Shown here piece by piece: positions 42,298 to 51,315 of a DNA stretch of 64,000 nucleotides (the first letter of the stretch is position 1; every line of letters begins with the position of its first letter). The stretch is from Forficula auricularia. Taxonomy: Eukaryota; Arthropoda; Insecta; Dermaptera; Forficulidae. The position numbers and the translations under genes were made by a program. The stretch covers positions 8,696,769 through 8,760,768 of the forward strand of contig JALMQS010000187.1 of NCBI GenBank assembly GCA_024734495.1, in the 5' to 3' direction. The notes below the pieces were generated by a model. It did not search any database. It was not told the origin of the DNA and saw nothing but the letters and a program-made list of their open reading frames with translations.

Positions 42298-43458
42298 GTG
42301 AAACTTCTTTAGCGACGTATCTGTTTGAATTTGTTTGTTACAATATACGGGGAAATAAAAGACAAGTCTTTAATTTAAAATAATAATTTAAATTTTCCTA
42401 ATTTTAATAAATGTTATTTGTCATAAACAATGAGTGGGTTTTAAAATAATAATTTAAATTTCCTAATTTTAATTAATTTTATTTCTCATGAGCTATTAGT
42501 GGGTTTTAAAATTAAAGTTTCACTTCCCCTGTGAGCTTATGTGGATGAGGCTTATACATATTTTTTTACTTTACCATACAGGGTATGGTTGTAATCGTGC
42601 ATGAAAAAAGTGTTTTTTCCTTCTTTTTTTCGAAATATGTCAAAAACGGCTGAAACTATTTTAATTAAAAGAATTGAGCGAAACCATGGCATTTCGGTCT
42701 ACAAATTAAAAATTAAAAATCTAGGCCATTTGAGCAAACTCAAGCAAATTTTGTATACATAATCAGTGATATTCCAGGAGTCTAAAAATGCAAAAACTAA
42801 CCGCCCAAAATGAGGGGGGGTGTAGGGTCAAAAAATGAAAATTTAGGTCCTTGTACCAAACAAAACCAAATTTTGTATACATAATCAGTGGGACCCCAGA
42901 AGTCTAAAAATGCAAAAACTAACCACCCAAAATGGAGGGGGGGGGGGTCAAAAATGAAAATATACTCTCTTAAAATGAATCAGTGGAATTTCAGCTGATT
43001 TCTCCAGCGTTCATATACGTCACTGAAAAATCAATCATTTGTATTAATTTCAACAGATTCAACAGTGGTTTTTAATTTTCACTGATTCAAACAGAGGTTG
43101 TCTGACGGCTTAGCCACTAATGAATCAGTGAATTTTAAAAATCCACTAATACATTCAGTGACTATTCACTGATTAGCAGTGGTATGATTGTGACTGTTTG
43201 GATAAGTGAATAGTCACTGTTATTCAGTGGATATCCACTGATTCAGTTTTAGAGAGTAGGCTCTTGTACCAAACTCAACCAAATTTTGTATACATAATCA
43301 GTGAACCCCAGAAGTCTAAAAATGCAAAAACTAACCCCCTACCCTACATGATTATAAATAATTTTATTAAATATTAATATATAAGAGAGGGGCCAGGTTG
43401 TATGGTAAAGTCAAGAGGATGGCCACATCAGAACACGCCAGCTTATTTTTTATTGTTT
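42298..43458 (+). repeat. Repeat R, copy 4, with both termini defined
   Basis: The clean insertion gives the ends of R: GAAGTGAAACTTCTTTAGCG at the start and CACATCAGAACACGCCAGC then TTATT at the finish. The first 240 bp include a tandem pair (TGGGTTTTAAAATAATAATT) and an internal inverse of the start (AAGTTTCACTTC near 42521). Then follow the GTATACATAATCAG units. A 292-bp MITE is nested at 42965-43256. No coding capacity and no obvious terminal inverted repeats; class unknown. Confidence 0.7.
42965..43256. mobile_element. MITE with CTCTCTTAAAATGAATCAG ends
   Basis: The left end CTCTCTTAAAATGAATCAGT and the complement of the right end CTCTCTAAAACTGAATCAGT are flanked by TA. The empty site AAATATAGGCTCTTG is present in R copy 1 (22709-22723), proving the insertion. 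The interior holds many AATCAGTG/CACTGATT motifs in both orientations, possible transposase binding sites. Confidence 0.88.
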
Positions 43459-43512
43459 TGAGATGTATTATCCACCTTTAATCTGTGACATCTATTTTTT
43501 GAACACCCTGTA

Positions 43513-43763
43513 TAAAGGAGAAAACATTTTGAACATTTTTTATTTAATTTATAATTGACTGTTTTCCATTGTACACGGCCACTATGATTTTATTGTAACG
43601 TTAGAAGTATGAGTTGTACTATGACAGAAATATAATATTAAAATCGCTATAGGCCTAAAACTAGGCATTTCTGGACATATTGTTTATATGAACTTTTTTT
43701 TATTGTTTTGAGATGTATTATCCACCTTTAAATCCGTGAACTTTATTTTTTGAACACCCTGTA
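43513..43763. repeat. Second right arm of the long-TIR element
   Basis: Repeats the arm sequence (TTTCCATTGTACACGGCCAC through GAACACCCTG at 43761, followed by TA) directly after the end of the first element. It is uninterrupted and serves as the reference for the broken arm at 42297/43462. Confidence 0.75.
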
Positions 43764-43822
43764 TAAAGGAGAATACATTTTGAACATTTTTTGGTAGACC
43801 CCAAAATCACTCTCCATTCAAA

Positions 43823-43824
<2 letters not shown>

Positions 43825-43871
<47 letters not shown>
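43825..43871. repeat. (TA)n microsatellite
   Basis: The longest TA tract in the window, over 40 bp. Confidence 0.9.
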
Positions 43872-43878
<7 letters not shown>

Positions 43879-46342
43879 ATGTGATTTGGCACAAAATTTA
43901 GTCTTGATGTAAACAAGAACTGATTAGTTTTTGGTGACTTCAGCCCTCAAGGGGGTGGAAATGGTGGGGAGTTGAAATCTTACAAAATTCATAACAACGT
44001 TAATATGAATGATACCAGTTTGGTTGCAAATGGCTAATATTCTACTAATTAACCTCTACAACTTGTGTTTGAAAAATTGTTAATAGGACCAGTCTAAAGG
44101 GGGTTAGAGCCCCTTCGAAATCTACCTATTTCTGCTGCCTGTCACAGGGATTTTTCGTCATATACGAATAGAAAGACAGTTAGCAATTTTCGAAAAAAAA
44201 TAAAACATTTTTTATGGATGTAGCTTCCTTGAAACATAAAGATCTGTAAAAATCTCAAATTCGTATTTTTCTACGAAACTAAAATTTCCACATAGAATCC
44301 TTTTCTTGTATTTGTTGTTAAGTATAATGGAAAAATAAAATAAGAAAATGTCAGGGCCGGTATAAATGGGAGATCCATTGGAATGGTGGTCGGTAATTAG
44401 CCCTGGAAGCCGTAAGCCGTAATCCTTACGAAAGGAGTATTCCGTATTACGTCAGAGCTAGCAAATGCAACGGGCCTCCACCCACCCAACTTTTCTCCAC
44501 TCACACACTCACCACTTGAACTTAGCATACACTGAACTCGCTCTTCCATTTACAGTTAATTAAAACCAAACTTTACAAGACCCCTATATTATACACGAAA
44601 TTACTTTTAATCATCTTTCGCCTTCGCCGGATTGTCTTATGATTATAATAATATTGATCATTCATTACTTCTGACTCATGTTTAAAGTGCAGATTGTGTC
44701 CTAAAGAGTTAAGTAAGGAAATTAAATCACACTCCTATTTATTCATGTCTCGTGATAAATTAGAAGAAACTTTCTCCTGATTTGTTCGAGGGCAATTCAC
44801 CTCGAGCCTTATCTGGATTTAATATTTATATGGCTGTTTTCTTGACTGAAAATAATGATGCCATCTCGAATTCGTTTATTTTAAAAGCAAATCTAACATA
44901 ATTTATTACATAAAAGCAAACGAAATCAAAATTGCCGAGGGAGAACTGGAGAGTATTTTATTTCAATTGAAATGCTACTTCTATTAATTTTGTTTAAAAA
45001 GAAAAAAAAAATAACATATTCATGAGACTTTACGGGATTTTCAAGTCAAACAACAGAGCTGATAATCACTTTTCCAAATATACGTATGTATAAAGAACAT
45101 GTTCTTTCTGAAAAGCAAATATTAAAATATCTATGATGAGAAGACTTCCACGCGGTTAATAATATTTAAAATCTCTTTTAGTTTGGAAAGATTTATGTTT
45201 TTTAATATTTTATATTATATAAGTGAAATACGCAATTTTCAACGGTCAAATGAGAAACAAAATGAAAGAATCAGGTCAAGTATCAAAATCTTCCTCATCT
45301 GCAGGTGATAAGCAGACGATTAAAAGATATTTCTGATTTTTTCACAATTTTAAAGTCAATAACTTTAATAAATTATCCAAGAAGAAAAATCAGCTAAAAA
45401 TAACTACTTTGGGCCCCACCCACTTGTCATTTTAATGACAATTAAATAAAAAAAAAATAAAAAAATGCCCAGTTCTATCTAAGGAGATTCCAATAAGAAT
45501 CTTTAAAAGGATATCCCAAAGCGATTGGAATTAGGTGTACACGTCTTTGGAATTATGTGAATTTATTAGATAATGCCCCTTCATCTATTGTCTTGGAAAT
45601 GAAAGTGGAAGTGAAAATAGGTGTAGGCGATATTATAGGTCTCGGTCTGTCCCTAGGATATCCCATACTTCATGATAAAAGCACCATAAAAAATTCGTCC
45701 CTTAACAAAATTTATCCGATTAAAATTTTTATAAGATTTTTGATTTTGGAAAATGAATACACAGAACTTGTATCCTATTACGAGGTACAATGGTTTGACA
45801 GTCAAACATTGTAGGGATACAAATAACGTCACGGCTTATTTCTTAAATGGAGCCCTAAAAACGCATTTGCGAATTTGATTCATCCCTTAATTACCCTCTG
45901 AATAAGACTGCTTTTTATATCTCTCGCTGCACAACGATTATTTTAGTTTACGGATCTCAACTTTTTTCCTGACTGGTAGATGCTGGTATAAAAGCATCTC
46001 CAACAATAACGATGGATTCGGCCTAGCTTCCTTGTTCTGTCAAATTGGCTGGAAATTGTAGAATTTTACCTGCTAGCGAAGGTGTTGAATTTAAAGATTA
46101 AATTATGTTTTTACTTATGGATTTATTATTTAAAATAAGTGTGAATTGAGCTGAACATGTCTAACTATATCCTTTATCCCTCAACTCCGTCATTATCTAT
46201 CTCTCTTCTGTTAACTCCTATCTTAAAACTATTTGAAGTGTCCTTTTATTGGGAATTTTAAAATAAGCGTTTTTGAATTGATTTTTCAAAAAGTTTGAAG
46301 CTTAAAATTATCTTATTGGTTACATATTATTGAGTTCTGGTG
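43872..46342. other. Long unassigned stretch
   Basis: 43875-43960 contains R-like text (GAACTGATTAGTTTTTGGTG). Elsewhere AT-rich DNA with moderately richer patches (44340-44520). The 85-codon ORF at 45557-45814 has a plausible composition but no recognised motif. This is the largest gap in the window without a typed element and the best place to look for unique host sequence. Confidence 0.4.
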
Positions 46343-46440
46343 ATTAGTAAATTTTATAATTAACTTATGAGGAGAATTTTCTAGGTTAAGTTTCACAAAA
46401 AGGAAATATTAAAACAAATGTATGTTTATTTTGAGTTTGA

Positions 46441-46492
46441 TTCACTAGATATATATTTCGGGTTATTAGCCCATCTTCAGGAGTTCAAATAA
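46441..46492 (-). ncRNA. Hammerhead ribozyme, core intact (H7)
   Basis: Minus strand: CTGAAGA (complement of 46474-46480), stem II GGG..CCC, GAAA (complement of 46456-46459), then a self-complementary TATATA and an ATC cleavage triplet (complement of 46448-46450). Stem I is weak because of a mismatch next to the core, so activity is uncertain. Confidence 0.6.
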
Positions 46493-46657
46493 AAACTGAA
46501 TCCAAATTTGTAAAAGCGTTTAACAGGTAAAATTTTGAGAGAGAAGAGTATATTCAGAAAGTTTCTTCAACAACAAAGAAGTTAAAGTACTGAATATACT
46601 CTTCTCTCTCAAAATTTTTACCTGTTAAACGTTTTTACAAATTTAGTATTCAGCTTT

Positions 46658-46712
46658 TATTCGAACTCCTGAAAGATGGGTTAATAATCCGAAATATATA
46701 TCGAGTGAATCA
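46658..46712 (+). ncRNA. Hammerhead-like sequence with one inserted A (H8)
   Basis: Inverted partner of H7. CTGAAAGA (46669-46676) has one extra A. GAAA (46691-46694), TATATC and stem I ACTC/GAGT are well formed. The two arms differ at several positions, showing independent decay. Confidence 0.55.
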
Positions 46713-46851
46713 AACTCAAAATAAAAATACATTTGTTTTAATATTCCTTTTTTGTGAAACTTAACCTAGAAAATTCTCCTCATAAGTTATTTATTATGTT
46801 TCACCTAGAACCGACACCTAAATCCTTAAAAATTAGTAAATTTTATAATTA

Positions 46852-47153
46852 GAAAGGCGAAGTCAAATACTTAGTAGACAACTCCAACTTGACGATATAT
46901 AGTATTTTCTCAGTATTTGTATATGCAATTTGATATTTCTCCAGAAGAAGGTCTTTTAAAATTCAAAGTATGGTCTATCAAATAAAAGATGTCTTATGTT
47001 TCTATGGCCTTAAGCTCACTATAATAAATGAATAAATTTTGAGCACTTACGATAGTTTACATAAAGTTTTTTTACCCTTTGAGTTCACCACGAAACATTT
47101 CGAAAATATTTCTGCGCAGGTATTTAATCTACCACCTCTATTGTCTCGTAGTA
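46852..47153. other. AT-rich stretch
   Basis: No gene, RNA or element recognised. Confidence 0.5.
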
Positions 47154-47165
47154 TGTCCCTTATAA

Positions 47166-47301
47166 TATTATTGGATAAAAATACTTGGTAGGTTTCACAT
47201 TAACATATAAAAAAATAACCTGAAACCTACCAAGTCTTTTTTTATCCAATAATTTTAAAAAATGTTTCACCAAGTATACCAACACCAAATTCCTTAAAAA
47301 C
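47166..47301 (+). mobile_element. Fixed-tail foldback (copy T4)
   Basis: Arms TATTGGATAAAAATACTTGG and GTAGGTTTCA with their inverse, then the tail ATGTTTCACCAAGTATACC, AACACCAAATTCCTTAAAAA. TGTCCCTTATAA flanks it exactly at 47154-47165 and 47302-47313. 136 bp, non-coding. Confidence 0.85.
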
Positions 47302-47399
47302 TGTCCCTTATAAGCTTATAACCGAGTATGGTAAATGGTCTTGTTTCAGAAAATGTCATCTAAACCAAAAATATATCTTTATATCAAAAATTAATCGTG

Positions 47400-47651
47400 C
47401 ATTAGGCGTAATTAGAAAGTTTTCCTAAGGGGGGAGGGGGGACCGGTCAACAGATTAGCCACCACAAGGTTTAAATTTCGGTAATCCGATTAGAGATCAA
47501 CTTACTTTATGGTAGAATTGACATATTTTGGAAATAATTTAATGCAAAATACATAATTAATGGCTCGTAATAATGGAGTTCCGATTTTTCTAGAGGGGCA
47601 ATGAGTTTTGTAGGGGAACTGCCCCTCTTGCCCCCTCTAACCACGTCCATG
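47400..47651. mobile_element. CGTAGTTAGGG MITE (copy M3)
   Basis: Left end CATTAGGCGTAATTAG and complement of the right end CATGGACGTGGTTAGAGG. The interior TAGAATTGACATATTTTGG and AATGGAGTTCCGATTTTTCT match M1 and M2. The 91-codon minus-strand ORF across it is incidental. Confidence 0.7.
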
Positions 47652-49106
47652 TATCGCAAATTATCGGATCGCGACATATGGTACAGATTCTGCGATGACT
47701 TAATAAGTCCAATGCCAATTAACTGAATTAACAATTTAATTCCATATAAGAACTGTGAAGTGCCGAGGGCTACATAAAGCATCCGTTTATAATATAATTA
47801 AGCAAAAACGAAAGTTCTTCGTGAGAGGTCAGTTGACTCCTCCTCTTACCTCACTTATATCATACCTAGAGTGAAATTACGAAAAGTAAACTCATAGATT
47901 ATGCGTTATATATTTGATACTAACTTAATGAGTTATTTATGAGGTAATATACTCAATAAAACCATGTTATAAATCACACTCTTACAACAAGATTGTCAAA
48001 TGTGAAATGGAGAAAAAGTGAAAACATAGGGTTTGGTACGCGCTTTGTGAAAATTTCGATAATTTGGTGATATTTTTGTCATTGAATGATTTGGATTAGA
48101 AAGCTGAAGCTTGGCAGAAATGTGAAGAATTTGATTCATAAACATGTCCTTATATAGGATACTTGACTTGAGTAATGTATTCATACAACTGGATTTCTTT
48201 AGGTCATTTAAATTAGGTTCTCAAGAATTGAATGAAATGAAGAAAGTGACTAATAATTATTGACATTACATGTTCTTTATTTGTTTATACTGCTGTATTT
48301 GTTTATTTGAAAATGAAAAGTTTGAAGTTTGAAGAGCAAATATATTTTTTCAATTTTTCTTTATTTATTTGTTTCTTGCATTTTATTCCATGTACATATT
48401 ATATAAATTGGAATTATTCTGTGATAAATCTTTGCATTTTAATAATTAATTAACAAATTAAACGACCTTAACATATAGAAAGTAGTCAATATAGGTAATT
48501 ATCTCGGAAGTTAAGAAACTTTATACTCATCTCTGTTAGCTCTTTAATTATTAATCATGAAATGATCGTAAAATTGAAATGTTTAATTTAAAGTATTTTA
48601 TAAATAAAAAAATGGCACCAGAATGGATTTTCTGTTCTTGGCGACTTATTGTGAGTATCGAAATTGATACAGACAAAACAGACAGAAAAATCATGGTTGA
48701 AAAGACTTTTGTTTACGTTTCAGGTATTTTTAAATTCATTGAGCAAATAAAAAAATACTAGGATGCCCTTCGGACTTCCGTCGTTTACCGTGTAAAAATT
48801 AAAGTACTTTATCCCTAGGTAATTGTACTATTTTTGCTTGTAGAAAAAGTGACTTTAACAATGTTGATTAACAAAAAATTGTGAGTACATAAAGCCTCAC
48901 TGCCTATAAAGAGCTTTTACATATCTAATAAATAATTTCCGTAAAATATTTTCCGAGATATTAATATGTACCTAGCTATTTTGTAAAAATTGTACTTTCT
49001 TTCTAGGTATGAATTTCCATTACAAATTGTATTTTGGACCATGTCTTGGATGCATATACATTACCTTATTTGTTTAAGGAAATAATATTATATATTATTA
49101 TATATC
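47652..49106. other. Unassigned AT-rich stretch
   Basis: ORFs of 60-62 codons at 47996-48184 and 48579-48761 are unrecognised. No elements were identified. Confidence 0.4.
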
Positions 49107-49258
49107 AGTGGTGGGCGGTAACTTTTCATCAAAGGAATGATGTCCTAAAAAGAAATTTTTTTTTTTAATTCTATTTTATTCTTGGCTTCTTTGTGTAAAA
49201 TTCATCCGTAATATATAATTTTTCATTATTTTTCAAATTTATTATAATATTCAATTTT
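49107..49258 (+). repeat. Family F repeat, left part
   Basis: GTGGTGGGCGGTAACTTTTC and ATGATGTCCTAAAAAG, then ATTATTTTTCAAATTTATTA, correspond to 4268-4100 (inverse) and 61665-61530 (inverse). Confidence 0.5.
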
Positions 49259-49260
49259 TT

Positions 49261-50011
49261 AACCGACTTCAAAAAAGGAGGAGGTTCTCTATTCGATTGA
49301 ATTTTTTTTTTTTTTTTTTTTTTTTTGTGCCTATGTTACCTCATATCTCCGCCAATTCTCAACCGATTTTGAAAAATTTTTTTGCATTGGGTCCAGTCTA
49401 GCTTCCGATTGGTCCCATTTTTTTCGTATTTTTTTCATAGGTATTAGACCTTTTTATTAGGTTTGTTTAGACCTAACCTCTTTGTTTATGAACCGATTTC
49501 GATGGTTCTTTTTTTATCCGAAAGGGGGTGTCTTAGGGATGGTGTCATATTAATTTGGTCAAGTTCTGATGATATGATCACTATTAATAACATCACTAAA
49601 AAGAGAAAAATAAAAATAATTTTTAAGAAAAAAATAAAAACCGACTTCAAAAATTAAATGCAACAAATAAAATACACTAAAAGGTATAAAATAATTATTA
49701 TCTTATTTAGTTACAACTAAACGACGAAATATTAACATGAAATTACTTTTTGAAGTTGGTGCCAAACATATACCTTTTATGAATCGCACTCGACGGATCT
49801 TACTTAGTACGTTTGGCGGGTATGCTCGCTTATAGGTATAGTTAGTTTGGCACCGACTTCAAAAAGTAATTTCATGTTAATATTTCGTCGTTTAGTTGTA
49901 ACTTAAATAAGATAATAATTATTTTATACCTTTTAGTTGTTGTTTTTATTTGTTGCATTTAATTTTTTGAAGTCGGTTTTTATTTTTTTCTTAAAAATTA
50001 TTTTTATTTGA
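49261..50011 (+). mobile_element. Composite CCGACTTC element (C5), complete
   Basis: Order: terminal AACCGACTTCAAAAAAGGAG, T-run, outer part (TGTTACCTCATATCTCCGCC, CCAGTCTAGCTTCCGATTGG, TCAAGTTCTGATGATATGAT), then the foldback at 49638-49981. The foldback is two inverted units of about 118 bp, each bounded by CCGACTTCAAAAA-type inverted ends (49641-49758 and 49853-49976), around a 92-bp spacer with CTTACTTAGTACGTTTGGC. The far end is TTAAAAATTATTTTTATTTG. The whole element has no matched terminal repeats beyond the CCGACTTC motif and no protein. Confidence 0.85.
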
Positions 50012-50024
50012 AAGTGATATTATA

Positions 50025-50201
50025 TATAAAGTAAATAAAATTTTGAAAAATTTAAGAAACTTTTTTAAAATTTAAAATGCCAAATACTAGGTAGGTTTCA
50101 CATAAATATTTCTAAAAAAAAGTTTCTTAAATTTTTCAAAATTTTCTTTCTTTATTTAAAATGTTTCACCAAGAACCCACGCCATTTTCTCTTAATAAAA
50201 T
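50025..50201 (+). mobile_element. Fixed-tail foldback (copy T5)
   Basis: Arms AATTTTGAAAAATTTAAGAA and inverse (50040-50070 and 50111-50155), GTAGGTTTCACATAA in between, and the tail ATGTTTCACCAAGAACCCAC then GCC. TGATATTATA flanks it at 50015-50024 and 50202-50211. It inserted at the edge of composite C5. Confidence 0.7.
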
Positions 50202-50215
50202 TGATATTATAAAGA

Positions 50216-50472
50216 CAACGCTTTTTTTTGCAAATTTCATCAAATACGACATCATTTTCGTTATTTTTCAAATTTAATATTAGATTTTAAAAATATATAT
50301 TTTGGACCTTCGCCCCAAACGAATACGTGCTTTGTATGAGTCAGGGTAGGAGTCAGAAATTTAATCTTGTGACTTAAACTCCACAGTCCCTGAGATGGAA
50401 ATCGACCATCTTCTACAATGAATCAGGATGTCCTATAAGAACATTTTAAATTTCTCCTAATTCTAATGCTAA
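50216..50472 (+). repeat. Family F repeat, right part
   Basis: Inverse of 61350-61600 over about 250 bp (shared GGTAGGAGTCAGAAATT / complement, CTCCACA.TCCCTGAGATGG, TTTCTCCTAATTCTA). Confidence 0.65.
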
Positions 50473-50493
50473 TAATCAAGCTATATAACTTAC

Positions 50494-50695
50494 ATCAAAG
50501 AGGTGGATCCCCTAAAGCCTGGGTTGACCCCGCCATCGTGAAAAGAAGAATAAGAGGGTATTTTATGGATTGGGTAGGAGTCGAAGGTATCTGTGAGTGC
50601 GGGTCTTAAACAGTTGATCGTTATAAGTTGCGGGGAAGACGGTAGCTGGAAGCGAGTTGTAATCTCTGGAAGTCATAAGTATAAATTGTCCAAAA
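50494..50695 (-). pseudogene. LINE ORF2 C-terminus and 3' UTR (L3)
   Basis: Minus-strand fragment covering only the last 40 or so codons (RDYNSLPATVFPATYN, FKTRTHRYLR) plus part of the 3' UTR (TTTCACGATGGCGGGG, CTTTAGGGGATCCACC). The hairpin and A-tail are lost. It lies 37 bp beyond the poly(A) of L2 in the same orientation. Confidence 0.75.
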
Positions 50696-50732
50696 AAGCA
50701 TTCTGTAATTAAAATTCGTAAGTACACGTTAA

Positions 50733-50845
50733 TTTTTTTTTTTTTTTTTTTATGATAATGATGAGAGAAGGAGTTACACCAAAAAAGGTGCAACCCCTAA
50801 AGGCCTGGGTTGGCCCCTCCATCGTGAAAAGAAGAAGAAAGAATT
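50733..50845 (-). repeat. LINE L2 3' UTR with hairpin and poly(A)
   Basis: After the stop codon the minus strand reads TTCTTTTCACGATGGAGGGG, AGGCCTTTAGGGG, a hairpin GTTGCACC/GGTGTAAC with a 6-nt loop, CTCCTTCTCTCATCATTATC and an A-tail (T-run 50733-50751). The same order ends SINE family A. In stringent LINE/SINE pairs such a shared 3' stem-loop is where the LINE reverse transcriptase binds. Confidence 0.8.
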
Positions 50846-51315
50846 TTATGGGTTGGGCGGGGGTCGAAGGTATCTGTGGATACGGGTCTTAAATAGCTGA
50901 AGGTTATAGGTCGCGGGAAAGATGGTGGCAGGGAGCGAGTTCCAGTCTCTGGAGGTCAAAGGGATAAAAGAGTTGGCGAAAGCGCTTGTTCGAAATTTAT
51001 CCAATTTGACAGCGAAGGGGTGCTGAGCGTTAGAAAACCGCGTGCTTCGCGCAAAGAGGGCATTAGGGGGGATAATTGATTTCAGCTCGACTGAACAGAC
51101 ACCGTGATAGTATCTGTAGTACAGGGAAAGGGCAGAAACGGCTCTTCGGTGAGCCAGGGAGTCGAGTGAGTTGGTTAGAGCCGGTTCTCCTATTAGTTTA
51201 ATTGCTCGCTTCTGAATTGCATCCAGTGTGGCAAGAGAATGCTTGGAGGCACCCCTCCACAGATGAGAGCCATATTCGAGACAGGGACGAATTTGAGCCT
51301 TATACAGCATAAGGT
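50846..51315 (-). pseudogene. LINE ORF2 C-terminus, longest copy (L2)
   Basis: An open frame of 154 codons with no stop until the natural end near 50846 (C-terminal RYLRPPPNP). Blocks in order: LYKAQIRPCLEYGSHLW, LDAIQKRAIKLIGEP, HRRAVSALSLYYRYYHG, FARSTRFSNA, SRDWNSLPAT, FKTRIHRYLR. This is the conserved tail after the reverse transcriptase thumb in Jockey/CR1-clade elements. The first Met is internal; the copy is truncated at about 51315. The uninterrupted frame suggests fairly recent insertion. Confidence 0.9.

Larger units (their letters stand above)
41840..43510. mobile_element. Long-TIR DNA element, split by repeat R
   Basis: The left end CAGGGTGTTCAAAAAATAG and right end CTATTTTTTGAACACCCTG are flanked by TA (41838-41839 and 43511-43512). 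The left arm (41840-42060) is inverse to 42157-42297 plus 43462-43510. The second arm is broken at GAACTTTT, where repeat R copy 4 has inserted. An uninterrupted version of the same junction exists at about 43700-43720. No transposase was recognised. Confidence 0.75.
46363..46831 (+). mobile_element. Fixed-tail foldback with hammerheads (copy T3)
   Basis: 469 bp. Arms of about 190 bp (ACTTATGAGGAGAATTTTCT... and inverse ending CTCCTCATAAGT at 46787) surround a 40-bp loop. The tail TGTTTCACCTAGAACCGAC...AATCCTTAAAA follows the right arm. The flanking ATTAGTAAATTTTATAATTA is an exact 20-bp target duplication (46343-46362 and 46832-46851). Each arm holds a hammerhead-type sequence. Long variable target duplications, inverted terminal repeats, hammerheads and a short one-sided tail are the hallmarks of Penelope-like elements, here without any coding region. 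Confidence 0.8.

Noticed and set aside
45557..45814. 85-codon plus-strand ORF as a possible exon
   Set aside because: No recognisable domain and no clear splice context. Kept only as a region worth testing by RNA-seq.
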